Below are positions 53,301 to 63,464 of a DNA stretch of 64,000 nucleotides, one piece after another. A program made the translations under genes and the position numbers. The notes beneath the pieces were generated by a model. It was not told where the DNA came from. It ran no database searches and worked only from the letters and a program-made list of their open reading frames with translations. The stretch is taken from assembly GCF_011682055.1 (NCBI RefSeq), contig NZ_JAAQOM010000017.1, positions 85,926 to 149,925 of the forward strand, given 5' to 3'. Each line of letters begins with the position of its first letter. Position 1 is the first letter of the stretch. The stretch comes from Telluria antibiotica. GTDB lineage: Bacteria; Pseudomonadota; Gammaproteobacteria; Burkholderiales; Burkholderiaceae_D.

Positions 53301-54764
53301 ATGAGCTCACCCCGCATCCTGGTGGTCGACGACGAACCCGACCTGCGCGAGCTGCTCGAGATCACGCTGCTCAAGATGGGGCTGGACGTGGACAGCGCGG
53401 CGACCGTCCGCGAGGCGCGCGCGCTGCTGGGCCAGAAGGCCTATGCGCTGGTGCTGACGGACATGCGCCTGCCCGACGGCCTGGGCCTCGAACTCGTGCG
53501 CGAGGTCGCCGCCAATCATAAAAGCACCCCGATTGCCGTGATCACGGCGTACGGCAGTGCCGAGAATGCCGTCGTCGCGTTGAAGGCCGGCGCGTTCGAC
53601 TACGTGTCGAAGCCCGTCGTGCTGGACGATTTGCGCGCGATGGTGCGCTCGGCGCTGAAGCTGTCCGACCCGGCCGCGCAGCCCGCGGATGCGCCGGGCG
53701 GCACGTCGCGCCTGATCGGGGCGTCGCCCGCGATGCAGGCGCTGCGCGCGCAGATCGCCCGGCTGGCGCGCTCGCAGGCGCCGATCGCCATTAACGGCGA
53801 ATCGGGCAGCGGCAAGGAACTGGCCGCGCGCGAGATCCACGCCCAGAGCGCGCGCGCCGGCAAGCCGTTCGTCGCCGTGAACTGCGGCGCGATTCCCGAG
53901 GCGCTGATGGAGGCCGAGTTCTTCGGCTACCGCAAGGGCGCGTTCACGGGGGCGAACGACGAGCGCGACGGCTTCTTCCAGGCCGCCAACGGCGGCACGC
54001 TGATGCTCGACGAAGTGGCCGACCTGCCGCTCGCGATGCAGGTGAAGCTGCTGCGCGCGATCCAGGAGCGGCGCGTGCGCAAGATCGGCGCGACGGCCGA
54101 GGAACCGGTCGACGTGCGCATCATCAGCGCCACGCACAAGGACCTCGCGAAGTGCGTGGAGAACGGCAGCTTCCGCCAGGACTTGTTCTACCGCCTGAAC
54201 GTCATCGAACTCACGTTGCCGCCGCTGCGCGAGCGCCTCGACGACCTGCCGCTGCTGGTGGACGCCATCCTCGCGCGCCTGGCCGGCCCGGGCGGCGCGC
54301 GCCTCGGCCCGGGCGTGCTGGACGCGCTGCGCAGCTATGCGTTTCCCGGCAACGTGCGCGAACTGGAGAACGTGCTGGAACGCGCGCTCGCGTTCGCGGA
54401 CGACGGCGTGATCGAAACGGGTGACCTGCTGCTGAAAGGGGCGAAGATTGGCGATGCGGCCGTCGTGCCGCAGCCTGTGGCCGCTGCGCCGGTTGCGCCG
54501 GTTCGCGTGGCGGCGCCGGAAGAGGAGAGCGGCGCCGTGCCGGAAGCCGCCGCGCCACCGCCCGCGTCGGCGCAACCGCCGAGTGCCGACGCATTGCCGA
54601 GCAACCTGCCGGACTACCTGAGCCAGGTCGAGCGCGACATCATCCTGCGCGCGCTGAACCAGACCCAGTTCAACCGCACGCAGGCCGCGAGCCTGCTCGG
54701 GATCAGCGTCCGGCAGCTGCGCTACCAGATGCAAAAGCTGGATATCCACGCGCCCGAACCGTGA
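53301..54764 (+). CDS. pilR: Sigma-54-dependent response regulator PilR
   Basis: A 487-residue NtrC-family activator. Receiver domain with phospho-acceptor Asp in LVLTDMRLPDGLG; AAA+ domain with Walker A INGESGSGKELAAREIH, the sigma-54-contacting YRKGAFTGANDERDGFF loop, and Walker B GGTLMLDEVADLPL; Fis-type HTH at the C-terminus (NQTQFNRTQAASLLGISVRQ then LRYQMQKL). An Ala/Pro-rich linker (about 385-430) is longer than usual. Expected target is the pilA promoter, which lies outside the window. A terminator-like hairpin follows at 54796. Confidence 0.95.
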   Translation: MSSPRILVVDDEPDLRELLEITLLKMGLDVDSAATVREARALLGQKAYALVLTDMRLPDGLGLELVREVAANHKSTPIAVITAYGSAENAVVALKAGAFDYVSKPVVLDDLRAMVRSALKLSDPAAQPADAPGGTSRLIGASPAMQALRAQIARLARSQAPIAINGESGSGKELAAREIHAQSARAGKPFVAVNCGAIPEALMEAEFFGYRKGAFTGANDERDGFFQAANGGTLMLDEVADLPLAMQVKLLRAIQERRVRKIGATAEEPVDVRIISATHKDLAKCVENGSFRQDLFYRLNVIELTLPPLRERLDDLPLLVDAILARLAGPGGARLGPGVLDALRSYAFPGNVRELENVLERALAFADDGVIETGDLLLKGAKIGDAAVVPQPVAAAPVAPVRVAAPEEESGAVPEAAAPPPASAQPPSADALPSNLPDYLSQVERDIILRALNQTQFNRTQAASLLGISVRQLRYQMQKLDIHAPEP

Positions 54765-54795
54765 ACCGGCGTGGCCTTTTCGCCAACGCAGCAAA

Positions 54796-54824
54796 CCCAA
54801 ATCGGCGCGTTTTGGGCCGTTTTT
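54796..54824 (+). terminator. Terminator-like hairpin after pilR
   Basis: CCCAAA (54796-54801) pairs with TTTGGG (54811-54816), followed by CCGTTTTTGC. A weak intrinsic terminator 31 bases after the pilR stop. Confidence 0.45.
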
Positions 54825-54961
54825 GCACGAATAGTAAGCAGCGCGAAACGCGCCAGAAAATCAATGTTAGTGCTTACTTCGGCGTGGAGGCTTCAGGTAT
54901 CGGACCTGATCGATGTCAAGGAAAAAATCTTGGTGGCAGAGCTCTTAAAATTCCTGTACAT

Positions 54962-55007
54962 CGACTACAATTAGGTCTGTAAGGCCGTTGTCTACTACAT
55001 CTAGTGG
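54962..55007 (+). promoter_or_regulatory. Candidate NrdR boxes and nrdA promoter
   Basis: Two imperfect 16-mers of the NrdR-box type, CGACTACAATTAGGTC (54962-54977) and CTACTACATCTAGTGG (54992-55007), start 30 bases apart, close to the three-turn spacing of known NrdR sites. The second matches the consensus ACACWATATWTWGTGT at about 11 of 16 positions. A -10-like TACAAT (54966-54971) lies inside the first. Confidence 0.45.
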
Positions 55008-55200
55008 TCAACGGCCTTAATGCCGAACAGAAGAGGATAGGGGCGCAACCGCGTTTTTCTCAATATTGCAGCTCCTATTTTTTATCGGCAGAAAGTTATC
55101 GAGTTGCCAATTTTGATGAGTTGGCAGCTCTCCCCTCGTTACCGACGAGGGGATTCTCATCTACCTAATTCGAGAAGGCGCTGGCATTCGTAACGACGCC
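54980..55200 (+). other. Highly structured 5' leader of nrdA
   Basis: The 236 bases before nrdA hold no supportable ORF but contain a chain of stems: TAAGGCCGTTG/CAACGGCCTTA (54980-54990 with 55009-55019), ATAGGGGCGCAA/TTGCAGCTCCTAT (55037-55048 with 55066-55078), GAGTTGCCAA/TTGGCAGCTC (55101-55110 with 55121-55130), TCCCCTCGT/ACGAGGGGA (55131-55139 with 55145-55153) and GGCG/CGCC near the start codon. It resembles a regulatory leader but no known riboswitch class. Confidence 0.5.
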
Positions 55201-55215
55201 ATGCTGGGAGGCTCA

Positions 55216-58128
<2,913 letters not shown>

Positions 58129-58223
58129 GCTGAACTAAGCAGAACGACACCCTGACGTATCAACCCGCATCGCTCGGCACCGCCGGGCGATGCCGCTAAA
58201 AGAATTCAAGAAGGAAAAACATC

Positions 58224-59321
58224 ATGGCCCTCTCCTGGGACGATGAACCGGCCGCCGCACCGGCCCCCGCCGCTACCGCTGAAGCCAGCGCCGCCGACGT
58301 CGCCAAGCGCGTGAACGCGGACGACAAGCGCATCATCAACGCCAAGACCGACGTCAACCAGCTCGTACCGTTCAAGTACAAGTGGGCGTGGGACAAATAC
58401 CTGGCCGGCTGCGCCAACCACTGGATGCCGCAGGAAGTGAACATGCAGCGCGACATCGAGCTGTGGAAGAACCCGAACGGCCTGACCGAAGACGAGCGCC
58501 GCATCGTCAAGCGCAACCTCGGCTTCTTCGTGACTGCCGACTCGCTGGCCGCGAACAACATCGTGCTGGGCACCTACCGCCACATCACGGCGCCGGAATG
58601 CCGCCAGTACCTGCTGCGCCAGGCGTTCGAGGAAGCGATCCACACGCACGCGTACCAGTACATCGTGGAATCGCTGGGCCTGGACGAGAAGGAAATCTTC
58701 AACGCCTACAACGAGATCCCGTCGATCCGCGACAAGGACCAGTTCCTGATCCCGTTCATCGAGGTCATCAACGATCCGACGTTCCACACCGGCACGCTGG
58801 AAAACGACCAGAAGCTGCTGCGCTCGATCATCGTGTTTGCTTGCCTGATGGAAGGCCTGTTCTTCTACGTCGGCTTCACGCAGATCCTCGCACTGGGCCG
58901 CCAGAACAAGATGACGGGTGCCGCCGAGCAGTACCAGTACATCCTGCGCGACGAATCGATGCACTGCAATTTCGGCATCGACCTGATCAACACGATCAAG
59001 ATGGAAAACCCGCAGCTGTGGACGCCGGCATTCCGCGACGAGATCAAGGAACTGTTCCTGAAGGCCGTCGACCTGGAATACCGCTACGCCGAAGACACGA
59101 TGCCGCGCGGCGTGCTGGGCCTGAACGCAGCCATGTTCAAGGGCTACCTGCGCTTCATCGCGAACCGCCGCGCCGTCCAGATCGGCCTCGACCCGCTGTT
59201 CCCGAACGAGGAAAACCCGTTCCCGTGGATGAGCGAGATGATCGACCTGAAGAAGGAACGCAACTTCTTCGAGACGCGCGTGACCGAGTACCAGACCGGT
59301 GGTGCGCTGAACTGGGATTGA
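58224..59321 (+). CDS. nrdB: Ribonucleoside-diphosphate reductase class Ia, beta subunit
   Basis: A 365-residue di-iron radical subunit. The iron ligands and radical Tyr follow the E-x2-H-x3-Y pattern in FEEAIHTHAYQYIVESL (Glu137, His140, Tyr144), with the second ligand set in LRDESMHCNFGIDLINTIK. An Ala-rich N-terminal stretch (EPAAAPAPAATAEASAADVA) precedes the fold. The presence of Tyr144 indicates a normal tyrosyl radical. The C-terminal tail (VTEYQTGGALNWD) binds NrdA. RBS AAGGAAAAAC. A terminator follows at 59348. Confidence 0.96.
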   Translation: MALSWDDEPAAAPAPAATAEASAADVAKRVNADDKRIINAKTDVNQLVPFKYKWAWDKYLAGCANHWMPQEVNMQRDIELWKNPNGLTEDERRIVKRNLGFFVTADSLAANNIVLGTYRHITAPECRQYLLRQAFEEAIHTHAYQYIVESLGLDEKEIFNAYNEIPSIRDKDQFLIPFIEVINDPTFHTGTLENDQKLLRSIIVFACLMEGLFFYVGFTQILALGRQNKMTGAAEQYQYILRDESMHCNFGIDLINTIKMENPQLWTPAFRDEIKELFLKAVDLEYRYAEDTMPRGVLGLNAAMFKGYLRFIANRRAVQIGLDPLFPNEENPFPWMSEMIDLKKERNFFETRVTEYQTGGALNWD

Positions 59322-59347
59322 TCCCGGCGCGCCCGATATGCACGACG

Positions 59348-59376
59348 AAGCCCGCCACCCGGCGGGCTTTTTTATT
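59348..59376 (+). terminator. Intrinsic terminator after nrdB
   Basis: AAGCCCGCC (59348-59356) pairs with GGCGGGCTT (59361-59369) around ACCC, followed by TTTTTATTT. Confidence 0.92.
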
Positions 59377-59392
59377 TACGGGGCCGCTCAGC

Positions 59393-59926
59393 TCAACGGT
59401 CGTCGAGCCAGGCGAGGAAATCGCCAGCCGCTTCCGGCGTCAGTTCCAGCGCGGCTTCCGCCACGTCGTCCGACCCTTTGACTGCCGCCAGCGCCGCCAG
59501 CGCGCACGCGAGGAATTCGTCATCCCACTGGCGTACGGCGGCCGCCGCGATCAAGCGGGGCAGGGCAGCCAATGCCGCGAAATAGGCATCGTGCAGGTCG
59601 GGCGGCACGGCGACGCCTTGCCGCTTGCGGCAGATTTCGATCCACGCCGGAAACTGCAGGTAGCCGGCACCGGCCCGATCGGGCGCAGTGGCCAGTGCAC
59701 GCACCACGTGCGGCACGGCCGCGAATGACGCCGGATACACGTCTCCCTGGTGCGCCAGCGCGCTCCACAGAGAAAACCACGGTTCGTCGTCCGGACCCGT
59801 TGGCGGTAGAGAGGCGAGTTCGCGCAGCAGTGCAGGCATGTCGCTGGCCTTGCCATACGCATGCTCGAGTTCATGCCAACGTGGACTGTCGAGGGGCAGG
59901 CAGGGCAGATCAGGATCGGTCGTCAT
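59393..59926 (-). CDS. Conserved hypothetical protein (HEAT-like helical)
   Basis: A 177-residue cytoplasmic, helix-rich protein. The segment WFSLWSALAHQGDVYPASFA then AVPHVVRALATAP resembles a family of small proteins, common in actinobacteria and some proteobacteria, that share a DVYxAS(F/Y)AAVPH motif and may have HEAT-like repeats. No function is known; some relatives lie near toxin or immunity genes, but nothing like that is adjacent here. It is convergent with nrdB across the terminator. Confidence 0.7.
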   Translation of the reverse strand: MTTDPDLPCLPLDSPRWHELEHAYGKASDMPALLRELASLPPTGPDDEPWFSLWSALAHQGDVYPASFAAVPHVVRALATAPDRAGAGYLQFPAWIEICRKRQGVAVPPDLHDAYFAALAALPRLIAAAAVRQWDDEFLACALAALAAVKGSDDVAEAALELTPEAAGDFLAWLDDR

Positions 59927-60090
59927 CGCGTCTCATCGAGAACTAAACCACTAGTCTAGCAAGCCTGCCGCGGCAGGTTGACGCGGGCATTGCGATAGAT
60001 GCGCTTCAGCTTCTCGCGTATCGACCGCCGCACCGGCCGCCGGCACCATGTTATGCTGCCGCCCTTTCGGCACTTGTCCCCGCATCCGTC

Positions 60091-60771
60091 ATGCTCACCA
60101 GTCCGCTCATCGACGACCTCGCCATCGTGCACGGCTTCGGCACGCGCCACGACGACATGGCCGCGCTGCTGCCCGGCTACTGGCCGCGGCGTCCGTTCCA
60201 GCGCGAACGCCACGGCACCCGCATCGCCGTCGCGACGCGGGCGAACGAGGATTGCGGGGAAGCCGACGGCATGCTGACGGACCGTCCCGGCCTGCTGCTC
60301 GCGATCTCCACCGCCGACTGCGTGCCGGTGCTGCTCGCGCGGCGGGACATGCGCGAAGTGGCGGCGCTGCACATCGGCTGGCGCGGTGCGATGGACGGCA
60401 TGGTCGATGCGTTCGCGGCGCTCGTGCGTGCGCGCGGCGGCGATCCGGCCGAGTGGATCGCGGTCGCCGGGCCGGCGGCGCATGCATGCTGTTACGAGGT
60501 CGGGCAGGACGTGATCGACGGCTTCGTCGCGCGCTGGGACTTCGCGCCGCGCTTCGTCGCGCCGCATGGGCGCATGCTCGACCTGCCCGCCATCGTGCGT
60601 CGCCAGCTCGAGCGTGCGGGCATCGGCCGCGTCGCGTCACACACCGAATGCACGATGTGCCATCGCCGCGATGACGGCCGCCACACCTTCCACAGCTACC
60701 GCCGCGACCGCGCAACGCGCACGCCCGTGGTCGACGTGCACTGGTCCGCGATCGCGATCGCCGATCGCTAG
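60091..60771 (+). CDS. pgeF: Peptidoglycan editing factor PgeF
   Basis: A 226-residue DUF152/laccase-domain protein. The metal-binding His/Cys residues of the family are visible: RHGTRIAV, AISTADCVPVLLA, AALHIGWRGAMDGMVDA, CCYEVGQDV and TECTMCHRR then HSYRRDR. PgeF removes wrongly incorporated amino acids (Ser for Ala) from muropeptide precursors in E. coli. The usual family length is about 240-250; the N-terminus is slightly short. No strong ribosome site precedes the ATG. A terminator-like hairpin follows at 60885. Confidence 0.9.
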   Translation: MLTSPLIDDLAIVHGFGTRHDDMAALLPGYWPRRPFQRERHGTRIAVATRANEDCGEADGMLTDRPGLLLAISTADCVPVLLARRDMREVAALHIGWRGAMDGMVDAFAALVRARGGDPAEWIAVAGPAAHACCYEVGQDVIDGFVARWDFAPRFVAPHGRMLDLPAIVRRQLERAGIGRVASHTECTMCHRRDDGRHTFHSYRRDRATRTPVVDVHWSAIAIADR

Positions 60772-60884
60772 ACACGCCGCGCCACGCTGTGTCGACGCAC
60801 GACGTCGGCACGCGAGGATCACGCAGATGCGCCCGTCATCGAGGCGCGTGCACCGTGTTCGCAAGGGTCGTGGAGTCGCGCAAA

Positions 60885-60927
60885 GAAGACGCCCCATCGA
60901 TCATGCGGCGTCTTCATCACGATTTTT
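60885..60927 (+). terminator. Terminator-like hairpin after pgeF
   Basis: GAAGACGCC (60885-60893) pairs with GGCGTCTTC (60907-60915) across a 13-base loop, followed by ATCACGATTTTTA. Between 60772 and 60884 I see nothing coding. Confidence 0.6.
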
Positions 60928-60989
60928 ATGCGTGCCTTGCGCCACAAGCTTCTCACTGAGGCTATCATGCGCTCAATTCAATCCAATCG

Positions 60990-61133
60990 ATGTCGTCATC
61001 GTCGATCGAAGCCATGGTCCGAGTCCTCGTCATCCGCCAGAATCCGCAGTGCCGGTCGCGCCGGCCGATGCGGCATGTGCGGGCGCGCAGCGGCGCAGGC
61101 GTCGCGCACGTGAACGCCGGGGAGGTCGCATGA
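60990..61133 (+). CDS. Candidate 47-residue ORF coupled to the glycosyltransferase gene
   Basis: ATG at 60990 opens a frame MSSSSIEAMVRVLVIRQNPQ ending at a TGA that overlaps the glycosyltransferase ATG (ATGA). The peptide is Arg-rich and has no known domain. The overlap is suggestive of a leader or coupling peptide, but no Shine-Dalgarno is clear and the frame could be chance. The rest of 60916-61129 shows no other candidate. Confidence 0.3.
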   Translation: MSSSSIEAMVRVLVIRQNPQCRSRRPMRHVRARSGAGVAHVNAGEVA

Positions 61134-62764
61134 CGGACCGCTTCGCCTTTCACAACGCGCCCGACGGCCATTCGGGCCGCGAGGCCGCGGGCGCCGGACT
61201 GCTGCGCGCCGTCGCGGCCGCGCCCGATCTCGAAGCGGTCGGCTGCTTCGCCGGCGGCCAGGCCCACGCGGCCGAGGGCGAGCGCCTGCTGCGCGAATAC
61301 GGCTACGCCGGCCAGGTGGAATGGATCGCCCAGGGCCACCCGCAAGACCTCGAGCGCTACGGCACGCTGTACCATCCCGCGCCCGGCATCGAACGGCTCG
61401 CGTGGCGCCGCCTCGGCATCGGCGAGCGCCGCTACAGCCTGTGCGGCGTCACGCATGCGACGGCGGGCCATGCCGTGATGTCGAGCCTCGCGAGCCTGCT
61501 CGTGGCGCCCGTGCGCAGCTGGGACGCCGTGATCTGCACGTCGCGCGCCGTGCGCGACAGCGTGCGCCGCGTGCTCGAGCGCCAGGCCGAGTATTTGAGT
61601 GCGCGCCTCGGTGCGCAGCGCTTCGAATTGCCGCAACTGCCCCTGATCCCGCTCGGCGTGCACGCGGCCGACTTCGATGCCGATCCGTCCCGCCGCGACG
61701 CGGCGCGCGAGCGCCTCGGCATCGCGGGCGGCGACGTCGTCTTCCTGTTCGTCGGGCGCTTGTCGTTCTGCGCGAAGGCGCATCCGCAACAGATGTTCGT
61801 CGCGCTCGAACGGGCGGCGCAGAACGGTGCGCGCGTGCATCTCGTGCTGTGCGGCTCGTTCGCCGACGACGCAGTCGACAAGGCTTTTCATGAAGCGGCC
61901 GCGCAACTATGCCCATCCGTGCGCTTGTCCGTGCTGGATAGCCGCGACGCCACGGACGAATCAGATGCCTGGGCCGCCGCCGACGTCTTCATCTCGCTTG
62001 CCGACACCGTGCAGGAAACATTCGGCCAGGCACCGCTGGCCGCGATGGCGGCAGGCCTGCCGTGCATCGTCAGCGACTGGGACGGCTATCGAGACATCGT
62101 GCGCGACGGCGTCGATGGCTATCTCATCCCCACCGTGATGCCGGGGGCAGGTGCCGGGCTCGATCTCGCGCAGCGCTACGACGACGGCGTCGACAGCCAC
62201 GACACGTATTGCGGCCACACGAGCCAGGCCGTCGCGCTGGACGGTGCGGCCCTCGCGCAGGCGTGCGCACGACTCGCCGACGACGCGGCGCTGCGGCGCC
62301 AGCTGGGCGACCACGCGCGCCGGCGCGTGCGCGCGGAATTCGACTGGGCCGTCGTGTTCGGGCGCTACCGCGCGTTGTGGCGCGAGCTCGACGAACGGCG
62401 CCGCGCCGATGCGGCACTCGGCCCCGCGCTGCCCCCGTCCGTGCCGGACCGGCTCGATCCGTTCGAATTGTTCGCCACGTATCCCACGATGCAGATCACG
62501 CCGGCCTCGATGGTCGAACTCGCGCCCGATGCGTCGCTCGCGCTGTTGCGCCAGTATCGCGAACTCGCGATCAACCGCTACGCGCACGCGGCGCTGCCGA
62601 CGCTGGAAGAGTTTGGGCAGATCTTCGGATCGATCGAATCGCGTCCGATGCAGGTCGACGAGTTGCTCGACGCACTCGGACCGTGCGACCGGGCGACTTT
62701 GCTGCGCGGACTCGCGTGGTTGTGCAAGATGGACTTGCTCCGGATTGCCGCGGGTCAAGCGTGA
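61130..62764 (+). CDS. GT4-family glycosyltransferase
   Basis: A 544-residue GT-B glycosyltransferase. N-terminal acceptor domain (RFAFHNAPDGHSGREAAGAG, SLCGVTHATAGHAVMSSLAS) and C-terminal sugar-nucleotide domain with VVFLFVGRLSFCAKAHPQQM and the GT4 signature in SLADTVQETFGQAPLAAMAA then GLPCIVSDWDGYRDIV (E-x7-E-like: ETFG...PLAAMAAG). About 130 further residues follow the core (from about 415), helical and unmatched. The start has GGGGAGGTCG. No other polysaccharide gene is in the window, so the product glycan is unknown. Confidence 0.88.
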   Translation: MTDRFAFHNAPDGHSGREAAGAGLLRAVAAAPDLEAVGCFAGGQAHAAEGERLLREYGYAGQVEWIAQGHPQDLERYGTLYHPAPGIERLAWRRLGIGERRYSLCGVTHATAGHAVMSSLASLLVAPVRSWDAVICTSRAVRDSVRRVLERQAEYLSARLGAQRFELPQLPLIPLGVHAADFDADPSRRDAARERLGIAGGDVVFLFVGRLSFCAKAHPQQMFVALERAAQNGARVHLVLCGSFADDAVDKAFHEAAAQLCPSVRLSVLDSRDATDESDAWAAADVFISLADTVQETFGQAPLAAMAAGLPCIVSDWDGYRDIVRDGVDGYLIPTVMPGAGAGLDLAQRYDDGVDSHDTYCGHTSQAVALDGAALAQACARLADDAALRRQLGDHARRRVRAEFDWAVVFGRYRALWRELDERRRADAALGPALPPSVPDRLDPFELFATYPTMQITPASMVELAPDASLALLRQYRELAINRYAHAALPTLEEFGQIFGSIESRPMQVDELLDALGPCDRATLLRGLAWLCKMDLLRIAAGQA

Positions 62765-63005
62765 ATATTGAATATCGCCTTTAGATAAAGGCTTTATACG
62801 AAATGGCAGTAACGTGGCGCATCGATTTGCGCGCTTGTTTTTGGAGACCAAGCAGAACGAGGAAGGAATCAACCGTTATCGCAGCGATCGTTTCGATTGA
62901 TGCTATCGCGGGTTCGCCCCGTAAAAGATACGAAAATTATTGTGTGTGGGTTGCGCACTGACAAGGTTTTCGTGTACTTTACGTGATTGAATTTGTCAAA
63001 ACGTG

Positions 63006-63150
63006 AAGACGCTGATTTTGGTAGCGTCAAACGGGAAACAAACCGATCAAAAAAGGGACGCTGATTCATTCAGTATGCACGTAAAGCTTAGCGAAAAGAA
63101 CAAGCCGCATTGCCTGATAAACGTCGGGTATGGCGGCTTTTTCTTTTCGC
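63006..63150 (+). ncRNA. Candidate small RNA ending in a terminator
   Basis: A stem GACGCTGATTTTGGTAGCGTC (21 bases; arms GACGCT and AGCGTC) is followed by an unpaired A-rich stretch (CAAAAAAGGGACGCTGATTC) and a terminator-like stem AAGCCGC...GGCGGCTT with TTTTTCTTTT after it. This order, with no ORF, is the layout of many intergenic sRNAs. The promoter is not identified. Confidence 0.35.
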
Positions 63151-63251
63151 GGCCCTGCGGGCTGTGATGTGAACAGCGCAGTGAACCATCGGACTTTAGT
63201 CGATTAGGTCGTCGGCGACGACGATAGCCGAAGTGCCGTGGAGTCGTTCTA

Positions 63252-63267
63252 CTGTATGAAAATACAG
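63252..63267. promoter_or_regulatory. LexA-like (SOS) box
   Basis: CTGTATGAAAATACAG is the same CTGT-N8-ACAG palindrome as at 24050, with flanking A and TATA. It lies 198 bases upstream of the H1-like gene. Confidence 0.5.
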
Positions 63268-63464
63268 TATAACGCAATTCGAGAATGGATGCCCGGGCTT
63301 TTACGGGTTTTATCGAATTGCCGCGGTAGTTCGGCTGGTGCCGGATTCATTGACGCAAACGCCGCGTTTGCGCCGATGAATAATTCGCCCGACCAAGCAG
63401 ACTGGGTTGGACGGGTTCAAATCATGTAGCGTAAATTTCTCATCGCAGAGAAGGAGAACACAAA

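Larger units (their letters stand above)
62765..63464. other. Low-GC intergenic region with RNA-like structure
   Basis: This 700-base gap before the H1-like gene is much more AT-rich than the rest of the window. It has a hairpin GCCTTTA/TAAAGGC right after the glycosyltransferase stop (62777-62792), a GACGCT/AGCGTC stem (63010-63027), a terminator-like stem at 63104-63150 and the LexA-like box at 63252. No ORF in it has a convincing start or codon pattern. Confidence 0.5.

Noticed and set aside
54771..54974. 67-codon frame between pilR and nrdA
   Set aside because: No ribosome site, it overlaps a terminator-like hairpin and the candidate nrdA promoter, and the peptide has no family character.
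55031..55160. Lysine-riboswitch-like start (GATAGGGGCGCAACC) in the nrdA leader
   Set aside because: Only the first few bases resemble the L box; the other conserved junction elements are missing and the gene context is wrong.
62869..63069. 66-codon minus-strand frame in the low-GC gap
   Set aside because: No ribosome site or domain; it overlaps the candidate RNA stems.
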